Assembly: GCA_021029095.1 (NCBI GenBank)
Contig: JAJOHG010000017.1
Span: forward strand, 248,001 to 312,000
Length of the DNA: 64,000 nucleotides
Reading direction: 5' to 3'
Source: Phellopilus nigrolimitatus
Taxonomy: Eukaryota; Basidiomycota; Agaricomycetes; Hymenochaetales; Hymenochaetaceae
Part shown: piece after piece, positions 45,133 through 58,512 of the stretch
Numbering within the stretch: the first letter of the stretch is position 1
How the letters are laid out: each line of letters begins with the position of its first letter
Position numbers and translations under genes: made by a program
The notes under the pieces: model-generated
Seen by the model: only the letters and a program-made list of their open reading frames with translations
Database searches by the model: none
What the model was told of the DNA's origin: nothing

Positions 45133-47222
45133 ATGTTGGAACAACCCGATAGCCCTACGGCCAGCCAAACAAAGAAGCAGGTCTTGTGCGTCATGGTCAC
45201 CGGTGTTCAGACCATGCCTCACTCGCGCGTCTCTGACACGCCTTTTCCAGCGACCACTACCTTTATCGCTTGCAGAGTGAGCACACGCGTCTCACACCAG
45301 GGTTACATCCAGAGGAATAATCTTCATCGCGACAGGCGAGATACATACGATTATATCGGCGGAATCAGATTATGATGAGCGCGTCAAGAGTCGTAGGTGG
45401 ACGTCCACTGTATGTACATTCGAGCAAAATCAGTGACAGACTCTCTTTCAGTCGAAGCCGACCTGACGGTCTTCAAGCGAGCTTGCTTCGCTGCAGAGAA
45501 TGACAAGAGACTACTCAACGAAGAGCTGAAGGTGCTGAAAGAGAAACTAGAGTCTCTTCAAGTTGAAACTCAAAAATGCGTACGTGTCTCGACTTGAAGA
45601 TCTCATATTCCTGAAGCTGTATGCAAGCTTGCAGAACGTCGAGAAAAGAATTGTATGCCTGATTGACGGCGACGGGACGATGTTCTCTACCAAGCTCATA
45701 GCCAAAGGCCAGGAGGGAGGACGACTCGCTGCCAAACAGCTCAGCGAGTCTGTCCACTTCCATTTAACAGCCGCCCAGCCGTGTCATCTCTGGACTTACA
45801 TTTTCTTCGACAAACTCGCGTTTCTGAATTCTCTGGTATGGGGCGGAGAAGATTGTAGGGATGCAAGAGATAGGCTCGAAGAGTTCATGTCGGGATTCAA
45901 TCAGTCGTGCGAACGGTTCGTAATGGCTGATATAGGGAACGATAAAGAAGCCGCAGGAGCAAAAATCAGAGGTGTGTCCCTTGTTCTTAAAGAATCTGTT
46001 TTCTTTGATGTGTATGCTCTTTTCTTACAGCATCCTTGGATTTCCACGCGCGTTCCCATGAGACCTACAAAGTTGTCTTTGGAGGTAAGGCATGTTAAAT
46101 TTCCCCGTCGCTGACATTCTAACCCGTTGAGTGACTCTGCAAGGATGCCACAACAATGGATACGTATCTCAACTGTCGTCTCTTCAACTCACCTCAGTCT
46201 ACCGCGAAAAGCTGGTCCTACTCCCGGGATACACGGAGATGGCATCGGAGTTTGACAAACTCCACCTCCCTAGTCTTGTTATTCCCGGGCTCTTCATTCC
46301 AGACAAGATCATAGTCGAGTCTGACTCCAAGCAGAACCAGGCAGCTAGCCAGACCGGGGCTGCCGTGGAAGATAGTCCGGCGAACTGTGGCCCACCGCCA
46401 GGTTTGCCGCATCCCGCCTCCTCGCCGTGCGGAGACCTAAACGTCGGGCTGCCTATTGGAAGTTTGACGCCTCCGCCACCACCTCCATACCCGCAACAGG
46501 CTGAGCCCGACAATTCCGACATTGTTCCTATCAAACCAGAAAATTCTCGAATAGTCATCTTCTCTCATTCACATTCTTCTACTCCAGACCGCCACCATCG
46601 TGTCATCCTGGGTCATGCATCTGGTCCTGTCAGTTATCGCCCAGTCTCACAGGCATGGTCTCATAATCAATTACGTTCTGCGGCCGGTCCAAGTGGCGAA
46701 TGGATTGGCATTGCCAATAATACTGTGAAAGGTGTTGGTAAGCGGAGGAGGATCAGCCATGATATCGTATGTTTCATTCTGTTGACTCGCTCTAGGAATG
46801 CTTATTTTCTTCTATTTAAACCCCCTGCTCTATAGCCCCTTAGCCAACACGATCCCCCGCCGTGCACTCTCTTTTATCTAGCTACAAATGGGTGCAAACA
46901 CGGCCCAGACTGTAGATTTGGACATGACTATATCCTTGATGATGAGGATTTTGAGCTCATGAGACTCAATGCAAGGAGGGTCCCGTGCCCTTCTGCCAAC
47001 AGAGGTACGCTTATTCACCGTCACTTACCTAACGTGATTTCAGGTGACATTTATTTGTCTCATGCAGGAGAAACGTGTGTCTTTGGAGATGACTGCTGTT
47101 ACGGACACACATGCCCTTTCGAGAATCGATGTCATTTCTTCAAGCAAGGTAAATGTAAATTTGCTGGAGGTACGTTCATGGAGTGTGCGAAGAAAGTTGT
47201 TACTTATGCATATGTCTCGTAG
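45133..47222 (+). CDS. CCCH zinc-finger protein with N-terminal NYN/PIN-like domain (copy A)
   Basis: Architecture: coiled coil, nuclease-like domain, CCCH fingers. The coiled coil (ERVKSLEADLTVFKRACFAA; LLNEELKVLKEKLESLQVE) leads to RIVCLIDGDGTMFSTKLIAK, GQEGGRLAAKQLSESVHFHL, ERFVMADIGNDKEAAGAKIR and VVFGGCHNNGYVSQLSSLQL. After a Pro-rich linker come a C-x9-C-x5-C-x3-H finger (CTLFYLATNGCKHGPDCRFG then H), a C-x8-C-x5-C-x3-H finger split by an intron (ETCVFGDDCCYGH) and a Cys-rich remnant. This fungal family is usually annotated only as a CCCH protein. The Asp pattern resembles NYN/PIN RNases, so RNA cleavage or binding is inferred. In this copy the block usually HDNGY reads HNNGY. The first exon is uncertain, and the last may extend past a donor-like site near 47171 to about 47299. 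Confidence 0.72.
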
Positions 47223-47956
47223 CGAACATGCATCAGGAAGCGGGGACTCAATAATCTATTTGCCACTCTGCTTCATATTCAAGGCACCCCTTCTTTAGGG
47301 TATTAGCAAATGAACGCCTCTCGGTGGCGTGAGGGAACTAATTTATTGTCGACGTCCGCTGGTAATTTAACATTGCTTACTTGACTGGTTGGAACCTATC
47401 ATTTTGTTCGAATCGTGTACAAATTCTCTATGTGTATGTATTTTATGGATGCTCTATTTAATTCGTATACTTTGTATCTTTGTTACATGACGTTCCCATG
47501 CGTGTAATGCAGTTTCGGTTAAGACGCCGATCCTCGGAGTCCGTGAAGACTCAAGCACAATCGGCACGTTTTATCGTGCATATACCACGACCTTTGGCGC
47601 CGACGAGAGAACAGCATGCAGACAGATTGACTCGTTTCTAAATTACTAGTGTCAATGGCGGGAGTTACAGAACTGTTGAAGTTACTGAACATCGGCAAGG
47701 TCTGTTCCAATTTTTGTGTCAGTCGGACGGAGCAATTTGGTGTCGGGATAAAAACGCGGTGACTTCATATTACCAGACAGGTCTGGGTTAGCTGCGTCTG
47801 GTCTTTGATGCTCAAGTTCCCTTTATCATGATGTAAACAGCGAACTCGAGCTTCGCAGCTTCTTGCACGTTCCACTTCTTTCTTTTGTATGAAATTTGTT
47901 TTCGCTCGAGTCGCTCGCTGACACTGGTGGCTCCTAACCGTCCTCAGGAACCAGAG
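47223..47956. other. intergenic region between tandem CCCH genes
   Basis: 734 bases. The first part may contain a terminal exon of copy A. The rest is AT-rich with no recognised feature. Confidence 0.35.
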
Positions 47957-49843
47957 ATGGCGCCACCCGGCGACCAGGTTCGAATGGATCAGATATGGTG
48001 CGTCTCTTACTTGAATGAGATTTATAGTATAATGATTTTCTGACGCTCGATCGTTCTGGTGGCTGTTGTGCGCAGGGATGTTGTGCTTAAGCAGCTTAAA
48101 GGTAGTTGTCTCGCAGCGGATTTTCCCCTTCTACAAATGCTTATTTGGTCTAGACCTGTCGACTGCGACGGTCGAGAAGAATATTGAATTGACAGCGCGA
48201 GTCACGCAATTGGAGGAAGAACTACAGGTCTGGAAGCAGGCACGATCAGTAACGGTTGAGGGCGCTGAACGCGAACGAAGGCAATATGAGGACGAGAGAG
48301 CAGGTTTGCAAAGGCGCATTGGCAACCTCGAATCAATGCAGGTGAGCTTCGTGAAACATTCATTTCTCATGAGGCGCGCCACCGATAGGTTTCGCATTAG
48401 GACTCTATGATATTATGCGTAATTGACGGCGACGGCAACATATTTACCGACCATTTACTGGCGGCTGGACAAGAAGGCGGACGAGAAGCAGCTAGAACAC
48501 TGACAGCAGGCATCGCGAACTACTTATCTGCGCAAGGCACGCAAATCCGCGGACGCTTCACTTTTTGGCTTTCGATATATTTTAACAGGAAGGGGCTACA
48601 AGACACCCTTGTAAAAAGTAATGTGTGCAGCGCGGAGCAATTCGAGGCGTTCCTGGTTGGCTTCAGTCAGGCGTCCCCGCGATTCCTGCTCGTGGATGTC
48701 GGGCATGGAAAAGAAGCTGTCGACGCAAAGATTAAAGGTGTCTCGACTCTGTCGTTGCTGCTTGCATCTCCTGACCTTCTTCAGAATATCTGCAAACGTA
48801 TACCCGGTTCCCTCAGACCATGAAGGTCTTCTTCGGCGGTAATTCAAATTTATTGTGTTACTATATAAAAATGATTTAATATTGTTTTAGGTGGGCACGA
48901 CAACGGATATCTTCCCTCTCTCACTGCTCTCGAAAATGAATGTCTACTGGATAAAATTGTTCTTTTGAAAGGTTATCGTGATATAGCGACGGAACTTAAA
49001 GCACTACGTTTACCCACTCTAAGTCTCGACAATCTCTTCCGGACTGCCAAACTGAACGGGTCGCCGCGATCTAGATTTTCTTCCACGCCAACACCTACCG
49101 AGGCCGATGAAGACGTCCATCCATTCATGAGGTCGAGGAGCGCTTTATCGAACCATAGTGGAAACCACGGCGAAAATCACGGCGGAAAATATAACAATCA
49201 TAATTATAATGGCAATGGATATAACAACAATATACACCTTACCCAAACTCAGAAACTTATCGATCCATCCCTGGTTCGTGTCTGCTCTATTGTATCATCA
49301 CTCTGCGATTACGGTGGCTAACTAATCTACGTGTCACTCAGCCTTTGGCCAAACGTGAGACTTAAACAAGAATGATCAAAGAAAAGGGATGGCCAATAAT
49401 TTGCTCTATAGAAAACCCTCCTCCGTGCAACGAGTTTTATCTTTTGAAGAAATGCCCTAGAGGAGTATGCATCTGCTTTGCTACGCTCGCTAGATGCTGA
49501 TATAATGTTGTGGACATTTAGACAGGCTGCAAATATGGCCATGAGTATGCGCTTACTTTTGACCACATGGCACAACTCGCGCAAAATGCGAAGAAGTCGC
49601 CCTGCAGCGCTGCTCGAAAAGGTGACCCACGGCGCCGAGTAGAGTTCATTTGACGATTGACATAATCTCCCTTTAGGAATTCAATGCTCGTTTGGGCAAC
49701 GTTGCATCTGGGGACACGTTTGTCCGAAGGGAATGGCTTGCGTTCACTTATCGCAAGGGAGATGTTGGTTCAAAGGCGGTGAGTGGACTTGTTGGTTCGT
49801 TAAAGGGCAAATTGCAAACTCAACGCATATCCGTTCTCAGTAA
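47957..49843 (+). CDS. CCCH zinc-finger protein with N-terminal NYN/PIN-like domain (copy B)
   Basis: Tandem paralogue of the preceding gene. Clear start MAPPGDQVRMDQIW, joined to DVVLKQLK and DLSTATVEKNIELTARVTQL, a coiled coil. The nuclease-like domain reads MILCVIDGDGNIFTDHLLAA, GQEGGREAARTLTAGIANYL, RFLLVDVGHGKEAVDAKIK and KVFFGGGHDNGYLPSLTAL, keeping the Asp residues expected of NYN/PIN folds. A short Asn/His/Gly-rich linker (HGGKYNNHNYNGNGYNNNIH) precedes a C-x8-C-x5-C-x3-H finger (CNEFYLLKKCPRGTGCKYGH after splicing), a second finger (CSAARKGIQCSFGQRCIWGH) and the Cys cluster CPKGMACVHLSQGRCWFKGG. The end is a choice between a stop at 49843 and splicing near 49779 to a slightly later stop. 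RNA-related role inferred from the domains. Confidence 0.76.
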
Positions 49844-50291
49844 ATGCACATTGTAAGTATTTTGTTTGCTTCGCCATGAGTTGATACTATCTCAGCTACA
49901 TTTCCAAGCTCGCTCCTTGGTCGCATCGACATAGCAGCCTGAATTGATGACATTCGAGGAAGAGAAAGACTTCAAACTCCTCATTTAAAATGAAAAAAGG
50001 AAACGACTGATAATGAATTCGTTTGCCGCTCTTGATAATTTTCTGTTTTCTATGCAATGACAACAAATGGTGAACGCTCAATTTTGAGTCCGGATCTGCT
50101 TCCGACTCAAATAATAAACAGGAAGTATAGCACGCGTGAGAAAATCGATATGATCGTCTTGAGGGACGCGAGAAGCAAGTGTCGCGGGTCTACAGAGATT
50201 GTGAACAACCCTTGTACCACGTCCACTACGTCCATCTTTGACGCAGGTTACGAGACTCCCACACTCTACTACTTATCCCGCACTTTCAATC
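49844..50291. other. intergenic region
   Basis: 448 bases between the second CCCH gene and RhoGDI; no feature recognised beyond flanking UTRs. Confidence 0.35.
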
Positions 50292-51423
50292 ATGTCTTCC
50301 GTGAGTTTCCTAGTATATATAGCCAGGGAAACCGCATATGTATGCCTGTTTCTCTAGCATGACGATGATGCCGACCTTCATCCGTCGGAGACACCAGGCG
50401 AGTTCTTTCAAGTCTCCACACAGACAGTGGTATTGAAGTAGCCACCTGTGTACAGGCTACAAGGTCGTCGCTCCTGCGAAGGTACTGTCCTCAGGTGTAC
50501 CGCAAGAAATACAAATCTGACCTCAAGTCGAAAGAGTCCCGAGGAGTATGCGCAGATGGATGCGAATGATGAAAGCTTGGCGAGATGGAAGGCAAGCTTG
50601 GGCATCGGAGCAGCAGGCGCTACTCAAGCTAGTGGACCGAAGGTGCTGGTCATACGGCATTGCTAAGAGCATTCGACAATGCTCATGGATGCCCTCTGCG
50701 TTTCCGTTACACACAGGTCACGGTCCTGAGTCTCGAGCTCGTTTCCCCGTCTCTACCCCCAGGCAAAACAATTGTTCTTGATCTGACGAACCCAGCTGGA
50801 ATCGCAGATGCTAAGAAGAACCCGGTCACAATCAAGGAGGGCGTTGAATATAAGTATGTAGCGCTTTTCTGATGATGTGGAACGCGCTGACGCCTCTTAG
50901 CGTGCTCATTCGGTTCAAGGTCAATCACTCTATCATCTCGTAAGTATCTCAGCTCTCTTCCGATGCTGGCTGAGCTGACATATAAGCGTCTAGGGTATGT
51001 TTGTTATGAATCTACCATGTATTTGTGTTTCATATTTTTTCTAGGGTGTCAAGTACATCCAGGTCGTGAAACGCACTGGTATCAAGGGTAAGTATTTTGT
51101 TCCTCTCTTAACGACCACTTACTGCAGTCTGATATTTACATATAAAAGTTGACAAGCTGGAACAAATGCTCGGATCTTACGGGCCTTCACCAGGTGACGA
51201 GCCGTACGTCAAGAACTTCCCTACTGAGGAATCTCCTACTGGTATGGTCGCGCGTTCGGGTACGTACAACGTGAGGAGCCGAGTAGTCGATGACGACAAA
51301 GAAGTCTACACCGGTGCGTATTTTTTTTTTTTTGGATAACGTTTTTGTCTCTGTTTGGATTGATGCTTACTACTGGATTATCAAGATTTCGAGTGGTCGT
51401 TCAAGCTCGCGAAGGAATGGTGA
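50292..51423 (+). CDS. RDI1: Rho GDP-dissociation inhibitor
   Basis: Extracts prenylated Rho GTPases (Cdc42, Rho1, Rac) from membranes and holds them inactive in the cytosol. Exon 1 is only ATGTCTTCC; exon 2 gives DDDADLHPSETPG. The intron after it appears to be GC-AG (GCGAGT...TACAG). Then GYKVVAPAK, a 53-base intron, and the Rho-binding arm SPEEYAQMDANDESLARWKA with SLG. The immunoglobulin-like domain follows: VTVLSLELVSPSLPPGKTIV, LDLTNPAGIADAKKNPVTIK, EGVEYNVLIRFKVNHSIISG, VKYIQVVKRTGIKVDKLEQM, LGSYGPSPGDEPYVKNFPTE, ESPTGMVARSGTYNVRSRVV and the end DFEWSFKLAKEW. Order and length (about 200 residues) fit fungal RhoGDI; every join keeps phase. Confidence 0.93.
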
Positions 51424-51583
51424 TGGTGCAAAACATTGACTCTAACAAGCCATTTACTCTCTGGTATTTCCCTGTAACGTTAATCCTGTCGTCGTATGCA
51501 TTTCTCGTGGTGGAACAAAAGGTTGTTTGCAATAAATACTAAGATGTCTTACCAAAGTCGGCAATCGTACGACTGTGTTGACT

Positions 51584-53010
<1,427 letters not shown>

Positions 53011-54721
53011 GGCTGGCGAAGGGGCGGAGATCTCGTATTAATGGATTCATAGTTGCTTGTTTTATCTACCACCTGGGGGAAACCAAACTCGCTTTTCCGA
53101 GGAAATGTTGTCAATAGTGTGGTGATGGATATACAGAGACAACCTTCAGGGGTCAGATGTGACCAGTCAGACATTTTTAGTCGTGTTTCTTGCACGCTGT
53201 GATGACCAAACCTATTTATTCCGAAGACGTTGTAAACCTATCGTAGCAATTCCATTTTATAAACAGTTACAAGGGTTCCAGCTCAGAGCTACCTTAGGTT
53301 GATGTGTTGTCACAACGAGCCTCAGGAGTTTACAATCTTCGCCAATCATTCAATGTGGCGGAAGCCAAGAAGGCCAGCCAGCAAAACTCCGTCGGGCTCG
53401 AGCAGCACAGGAGGCGATTTATTTACCGGCGGTCGAGCCACGGCCTAGAATAATGACTGGGCTCGTCTGGAGCGGCCGTTGAACTGATGATGACGATTCA
53501 AGAAATAGGGGTGGTAGGTGAATTTCGGAGCGCCCAAAGCAATCGCGACATCCCGACACGTCGGAGGTTGGACAGAAGGAGAAGAGCACGTTCGAGCCGG
53601 GAAATCGTGGACTGACTCTGAAATCGCCCGGGAAAAGCGGGTCCGAGATGTGCTCTTCGGCGGTCGGACCGATGCCAATTAATTTGGCTCGGAGAGATTG
53701 GGTGCGTCCAAGGATATAGAAGAGCTCAAAGAAGATCGAGATCAGGGCGGGGTGATGAGGCGTCTATTTGAAAGACGCACACCTCCCGGCGGAAGCCTTC
53801 GGGAAGCGTGGATATTATAGAAACAATTGAATAAAGATAAGGTAGATTTAGTCTCAGGGGCGTAGTGCAACGGCGTAGCCACCTGTGTGAAGTTGAAGTA
53901 GTTTGACTACCGACTGCCAAGGCCTTTACCGTGATCCGTAGGGAAATGAGGATGACGGGATTGATTTTTTGTTATGCATGAAAAACGCAAAGGTGGCCAG
54001 CCATATACCTAAATTCGGCGATAGACGGTAATATCCGAGCTTGTCCGAATCCCTGCACGCGGGCCCGGAAGAACTGCCGCAAAAAATGACTTGGTATTTA
54101 GTTCGCAGGCGCCTTTGTCTTCTATTTCCACAACGTGTGTGCGCCCGCGGATAGCTAGAAGAATAAAGGGGTGGAGTAACGGAGGAAGTCAGGTGCCAAG
54201 GAAAGTCGAGAGAAGAGTAGCTACGCGGACTCACGAGAACTGGTAGATGAGAGTCGAGACGAGTCCTCGCGAACTTCGAGCCGGGGTTTGTAACGATGCG
54301 TTACTCATAAACGCAGGATTCCTCGTGTCCACGGCCTTGAATAAAAGCTAAACTGGACTGAAATGATGGCTCGTGAAAATGACTCATATGACCGAGTGTT
54401 CTATGATAACAGCAGAGGATGCGGCGGTACTGCTGATGACGGTGTGCTGATCTCATGCTCATGCCGATCTGCCGAACAGCGCGGACCAAACGTCGGCCGT
54501 GTCGCTTCGTCAGCACGTCAGCCTCGGAACAGGACGGTCCACTAAGCAGAGGCCGTTAGATCGGGCGCTGTCCTATTTCTCTATTTTATTACCCTGTCCT
54601 TGACTAATATTTATTTCGTTTCTGAGATCCGTCATTCCGCGTTTTCTCGTTTTCTTATAAACCGCTCGCTGCCGCATCCCGCCCATCCTCCTTTCCTCTC
54701 CTCTCCCCTCCCGCTGCCGCC
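53011..54721. other. long intergenic region, no gene recognised
   Basis: 1.7 kb between COQ2 and the Ytp1-like gene. I find only short frames without motifs. The last 70 bases hold a TATAAA and a C/T-rich leader, listed separately. Confidence 0.4.
54656..54712 (+). promoter_or_regulatory. TATA box and C/T-rich leader of the Ytp1-like gene
   Basis: TATAAA at 54656-54661 is followed by a tract of CCTCCTTTCCTCTCCTCTCC type up to about ten bases before the ATG at 54722. This TATA plus pyrimidine tract arrangement is common at strongly expressed filamentous-fungal genes. Function is inferred. Confidence 0.4.
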
Positions 54722-57035
54722 ATGCGTGCGCCCCGCTCCCCTCTAGTCTTCCTCCTTGCATCCGCTTTACTTCTTGCCACCACGCCCGGCTGCGTTCATG
54801 CCGCACCCAACGCGCTGCCTGCTGCTTATCCAGACGCGCTCGGCTCATCCGATTTCGGGCTGTATGCAAGAGGCGACGATGAGCATATCCTCTTCGCGCG
54901 CGATGACATGCACTGCACATGGGCATAGCGCACCGCTGCTAGAGCTGAACTGAGTCCACTGATCCTACTACATCATAAGCCTACGCCGCCCTCGTACGGC
55001 ACCCATGATTTTGAGGACCCAGACGTGGCCCATAGGTACCCCTATTTGATGGGCCTCCACATCCTCTTCATGTGCTCCGCGTTCTTTGGTGCTCTTCCTG
55101 TTGGTGTGTAGCCACTCCCGTATTAGCTGAGAACGCATATAGCCAGTGATTCTGACCTCTTCTTTGCTGATCGGCAGGAATTGCCCTGCGATCTGTCAGC
55201 CATGGACTCCACGGGCTCAGCGTCATCGTGTTCTACGCGTTGGTTGGACTTGGACTTGCGTGCAGCGCGTTGTACAAGAAGCTCACGCCGAACATGTGCG
55301 TCCACATTAGGCTATTTCCCTTCTCCTTTCGGTGTCGACTTCTCGCCTTTGTCCCAGGCACTGCTACGTCACGCGTCATTCGTTATACCATATTTCCCTG
55401 TCTTTTTGAAATCTTTTTTAGGCTTTTTGACTTACACTTTTGAATTTCGATCTGTTCAGGTACGAAGGTGCCAAGCATGGTGTACAAGGATATTTCGTGC
55501 TCTTTATTGCAAATGTGCTCACCACTATTGACGCTTTCGCCACCATCGTTCGTGCTTTCCACTTCTTCACGGCCGTGCGTCGCGGAGAGATCGCTTTTTC
55601 CGTAAGGGCTTTCTGGAAGAACGTTGTTCTTAGCAAAGACAACGATGTAGACGGCGGCGCTAAAGCGCACGAGTACACCGGACTTGTCTTCCAGGAGCCC
55701 GAGGAGATGGATGTGCAGGAGCTCAAGGCTGTTGGTGATATCGACGACCACATTGTTCACCACGCGCTCTCGGGTTTGCAGAGTCCTGTCAGCGAGGAGG
55801 ACAATACGGAACTCTGGGCAAACGATGTGCACTCTCTGAATCAGCAGCATCGCGCCAGACGCTCTGACTGGCGCCACTCTATCACCTCCGATGGCACACT
55901 CTTTCAGCCGCCCACTGAGCGTCGTAGTTCTCGACAGTCCGACGAGACACTGCATGAGCTTCCTGCGCACGTCAAGGCTGCAAAGGCGCCGCTCATCCTA
56001 CGTATTGGCCGAGGCGCATTTGCGACCACGGAGCGTGTGCTTCTGTTCTTGGGCTACATGCAAGTTCTCACTGGTCTTGTCACATACACGGGTGCATGCA
56101 GAGGCAGTTATGTGAATGGTTGCCTTGCACATCTCATTAGTACGTCTTCGCGTTCGGTCCGAGTGTGTCGTGTGTCACGGTATTCATATTCATCCTTTTT
56201 GCAGAGGGCGGTATATTCTGGTCTTATGGTCTAGTTACGTTTGCGCGTTTCCTCGGGTCGTTCTCCGAACTTGGATGGGCATGGAACCGCGCTCCGCGTT
56301 CCGACAAAGTGCCCTCCGCGGAATTTGTCGAGTGCTTCGTCATCTTTCCTCTACGGCATTACGAACACTTGGATGGAGCGCTTCGGCGTTAAAGCTGGCA
56401 CGCCCTTCAGCACGAAAGAGGTGCAGCACATCAGTATTGCGGTGATGTTCTGGTTCGCCGGCCTTGTCGGCATGGGTATCGAGTCAAAGACGATCCGCCG
56501 ATGGCTTAGTGCGCCTGCCGCGACGCTCGCCTCCTCCTCGCCATCTGCGCAAGGCGAGCTCATCCGACCGGCATCCTATCGCGCGTCTTTCAACCCTTTC
56601 CCGGCACTCGTGATTGGTGTTACCGGCCTTGCTATGGCTGCGCACATGCAAGTGTACCTCTTCCAGGTGCAGATCCACTCGCTCTGGGGACAGCTACTTG
56701 CGGGGTTCGCGCTGTTGCGTTGCCTCACGTACTTCTTCCTTTGGCTGTCTCCGCCGTCCTCGGTGCTGCCCAGCCGCCCGCCGACGGAGGCGCTCGCGAG
56801 CTTCTTCCTTGCGTGCGGCGGACTCGTGTTCCAGTTCAGCACGGAGGAACTCACTATCGCGGCGATGCGTAGAAAGCATGATGATGTGATGATGTTCCTT
56901 AATCTTGCCGTTGCGGTGACGTGCCTTGCGTTCTGCTGGGTGCTTGCCGTTGTTGCATTCAAAGCATGGCTCAAGATGCGCCAGACTGCAAAGAACGCCG
57001 CTGCCGCTCGTCCGCGTCTACCGACAGCTGCTTGA
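54722..57035 (+). CDS. Ytp1-like multi-span membrane protein
   Basis: Yeast Ytp1 is a poorly understood multi-pass membrane protein with some similarity to electron-transport proteins. A signal peptide (MRAPRSPLVFLLASALLLAT, then TPGCVHA) opens it. After a His-containing segment (DMHMGIA) come VAHRYPYLMGLHILFMCSAF, FGALPVGIALRSVSHGLHGL, VIVFYALVGLGLACSALYKK, the loop GAKHGVQGYFVLFIANVLTT, a polar cytosolic loop of about 150 residues, then ERVLLFLGYMQVLTGLVTYT, GGIFWSYGLVTFARFLGSFS, ELGWAWNRAPRSDKVPSAEF and VQHISIAVMFWFAGLVGMGI. More spans lie up to MMFLNLAVAVTCLAFCWVLA. The His pairs in the spans could bind haem, as suggested for relatives. Several one-base shifts cluster at 54907-54955, and another lies at 56345-56347 (before LYGITNTWMERFG); I take them as errors. 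Confidence 0.82.
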
Positions 57036-57948
57036 ATTAATTACCTTTGGTTTATGGAAACTTTGGTCTGGATTTTTAAATCCTCTCGAAAACGGCTTTA
57101 TGATTCTTTCGACGCTAATTGGTTACGCCTCCACACCCACACGCCCACACGACGTCCTTTCATTGCATGCGCATATTTATTGTTTTCCTTCTACATTTCC
57201 ATCTTCCTTTGCCAGCGGTGATTCGGCGTTCCTCCAAGATACGCCTTTTGTCTGTTTCAGTTTTGCTTTCCCCGTCTATTCTTTTCTCAGGGTTCCGTCA
57301 TTGTTGTTTCTTCCCTCCCTACCTGCATTACAGTCTCGTAGCATTGCCGCTTTACATTTTCTCTTGCTTAATTTCTTACATTCCGATCCCTACATATTCC
57401 ACTACTCGTCGAGCCGATTCGATCCGGTCGACGATTTCTTCATTATCCGGCCTCCTGCATGGTTCTCCTTTGTAATTCAGTTGTATCGCTTTACCACCAC
57501 ATCGTTCGAGTTTTTTTTTCTGAGTGTTCGAAACTGGCCGACGGATAGAGCTCGACTTTGGGCGCTTTTTCTCTCGTAATACATGTATTGTACGCTCAGC
57601 GGTTGCAGTGAAATTGACACCCCTTCTCTTTCCATTCAATTTGCGTATTAGGTGGCACATTCAGAATAGTTCAGGTGTTGCAGAACATCGCTTGGAAGGC
57701 TGACTTGTAAGTGACGAATCGTACCGTGAAGTACTTCAGCACACTTGTCTTTCTCTGAACACGATTGTTCATGCGATGGTGCGTGATTGCGGATAGCGAC
57801 ATGGGGATCTTAGCTTAGAATCGAATTCACGCCATTAATACCATAAATCATGGATAAGAAGATTTTTTTGTGTATGGAGTACATGGAGCATGCAGCATGA
57901 CTGAGGCGGTGATGCGACGAGCAGAATGATGGGAGAGAAAGGCGGCGC
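57036..57948. other. convergent intergenic region
   Basis: 913 bases between the convergent Ytp1-like and eS25 genes. The first half is strongly pyrimidine-rich (57180-57340), open in long frames only because it lacks stops; it reads as Phe/Ser/Leu-rich low-complexity and is most likely 3' UTR. Confidence 0.4.
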
Positions 57949-58512
57949 CTACTCGGCTGCAGTTGCCCGGGCTGCGCAGCACGGTCAGCCAAAGCAGAAA
58001 AAAAGTCAGCGGGGGCGAGGGGGGACACGCACTGTATATGAGCTGCGCGCCGTGGTGCACGATCTTCTTGATCTGGCCCTCCTTCGCGAGGTGGCGGATG
58101 GCGACGCGCGCGAGCGAGCCGTTGATCTTGAGGCGCTCGATGAGGATGGACTGCGAGACGAAGCGGAAGGTGGGCACCTCCTTGAGGATGCGCTCGTACG
58201 TCGGCTTGTCGAGCGTGACCGCGTGCTGCGCCTTGTCCTTCACCTTGCCCTTCGACCACTTCTTCTTGGCCTTCCCTTTTCCCCCCGAGGAGGCGGCGGC
58301 GGCGGCTTTGGCTTTGGCCTGGAGAGAAGAGGGGAGGGCGTGCGTTAGTTAGTGTATGCGCGCGAGGAGGGTACATCTGCGCTGGGGGGCTGCCATCCAC
58401 CCCGTAGGCCGTCCCAGACGCCTGCTACCGCCTTCCCGCGCCGCCAGCGGCCTCGGGCGGGCCTCAGCAGCCTCCCCAGTGCGTAGATAGACGGGAAACG
58501 GGCACGCACCAT
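57949..58512 (-). CDS. RPS25: ribosomal protein eS25
   Basis: Component of the small ribosomal subunit head, needed for some internal initiation. Exon 1 appears to consist of the ATG alone (58510-58512), followed by a GTGCGT donor and an intron of about 188 bases; exon 2 begins [20 protein letters not shown], giving the family's basic N-terminus. The body reads [40 protein letters not shown] and [20 protein letters not shown], then AQLIY. A last intron (GTGCGTGTCC...CTGCGCAG) joins TAC A|CC to end TRATAAE, the usual fungal terminus. About 107 residues, normal for eS25. Confidence 0.93.

Noticed and set aside
57036..57579. long Phe/Ser-rich plus-strand frames after the Ytp1-like stop
   Set aside because: They come from a pyrimidine-rich, stop-poor 3' UTR-like tract rather than a protein.
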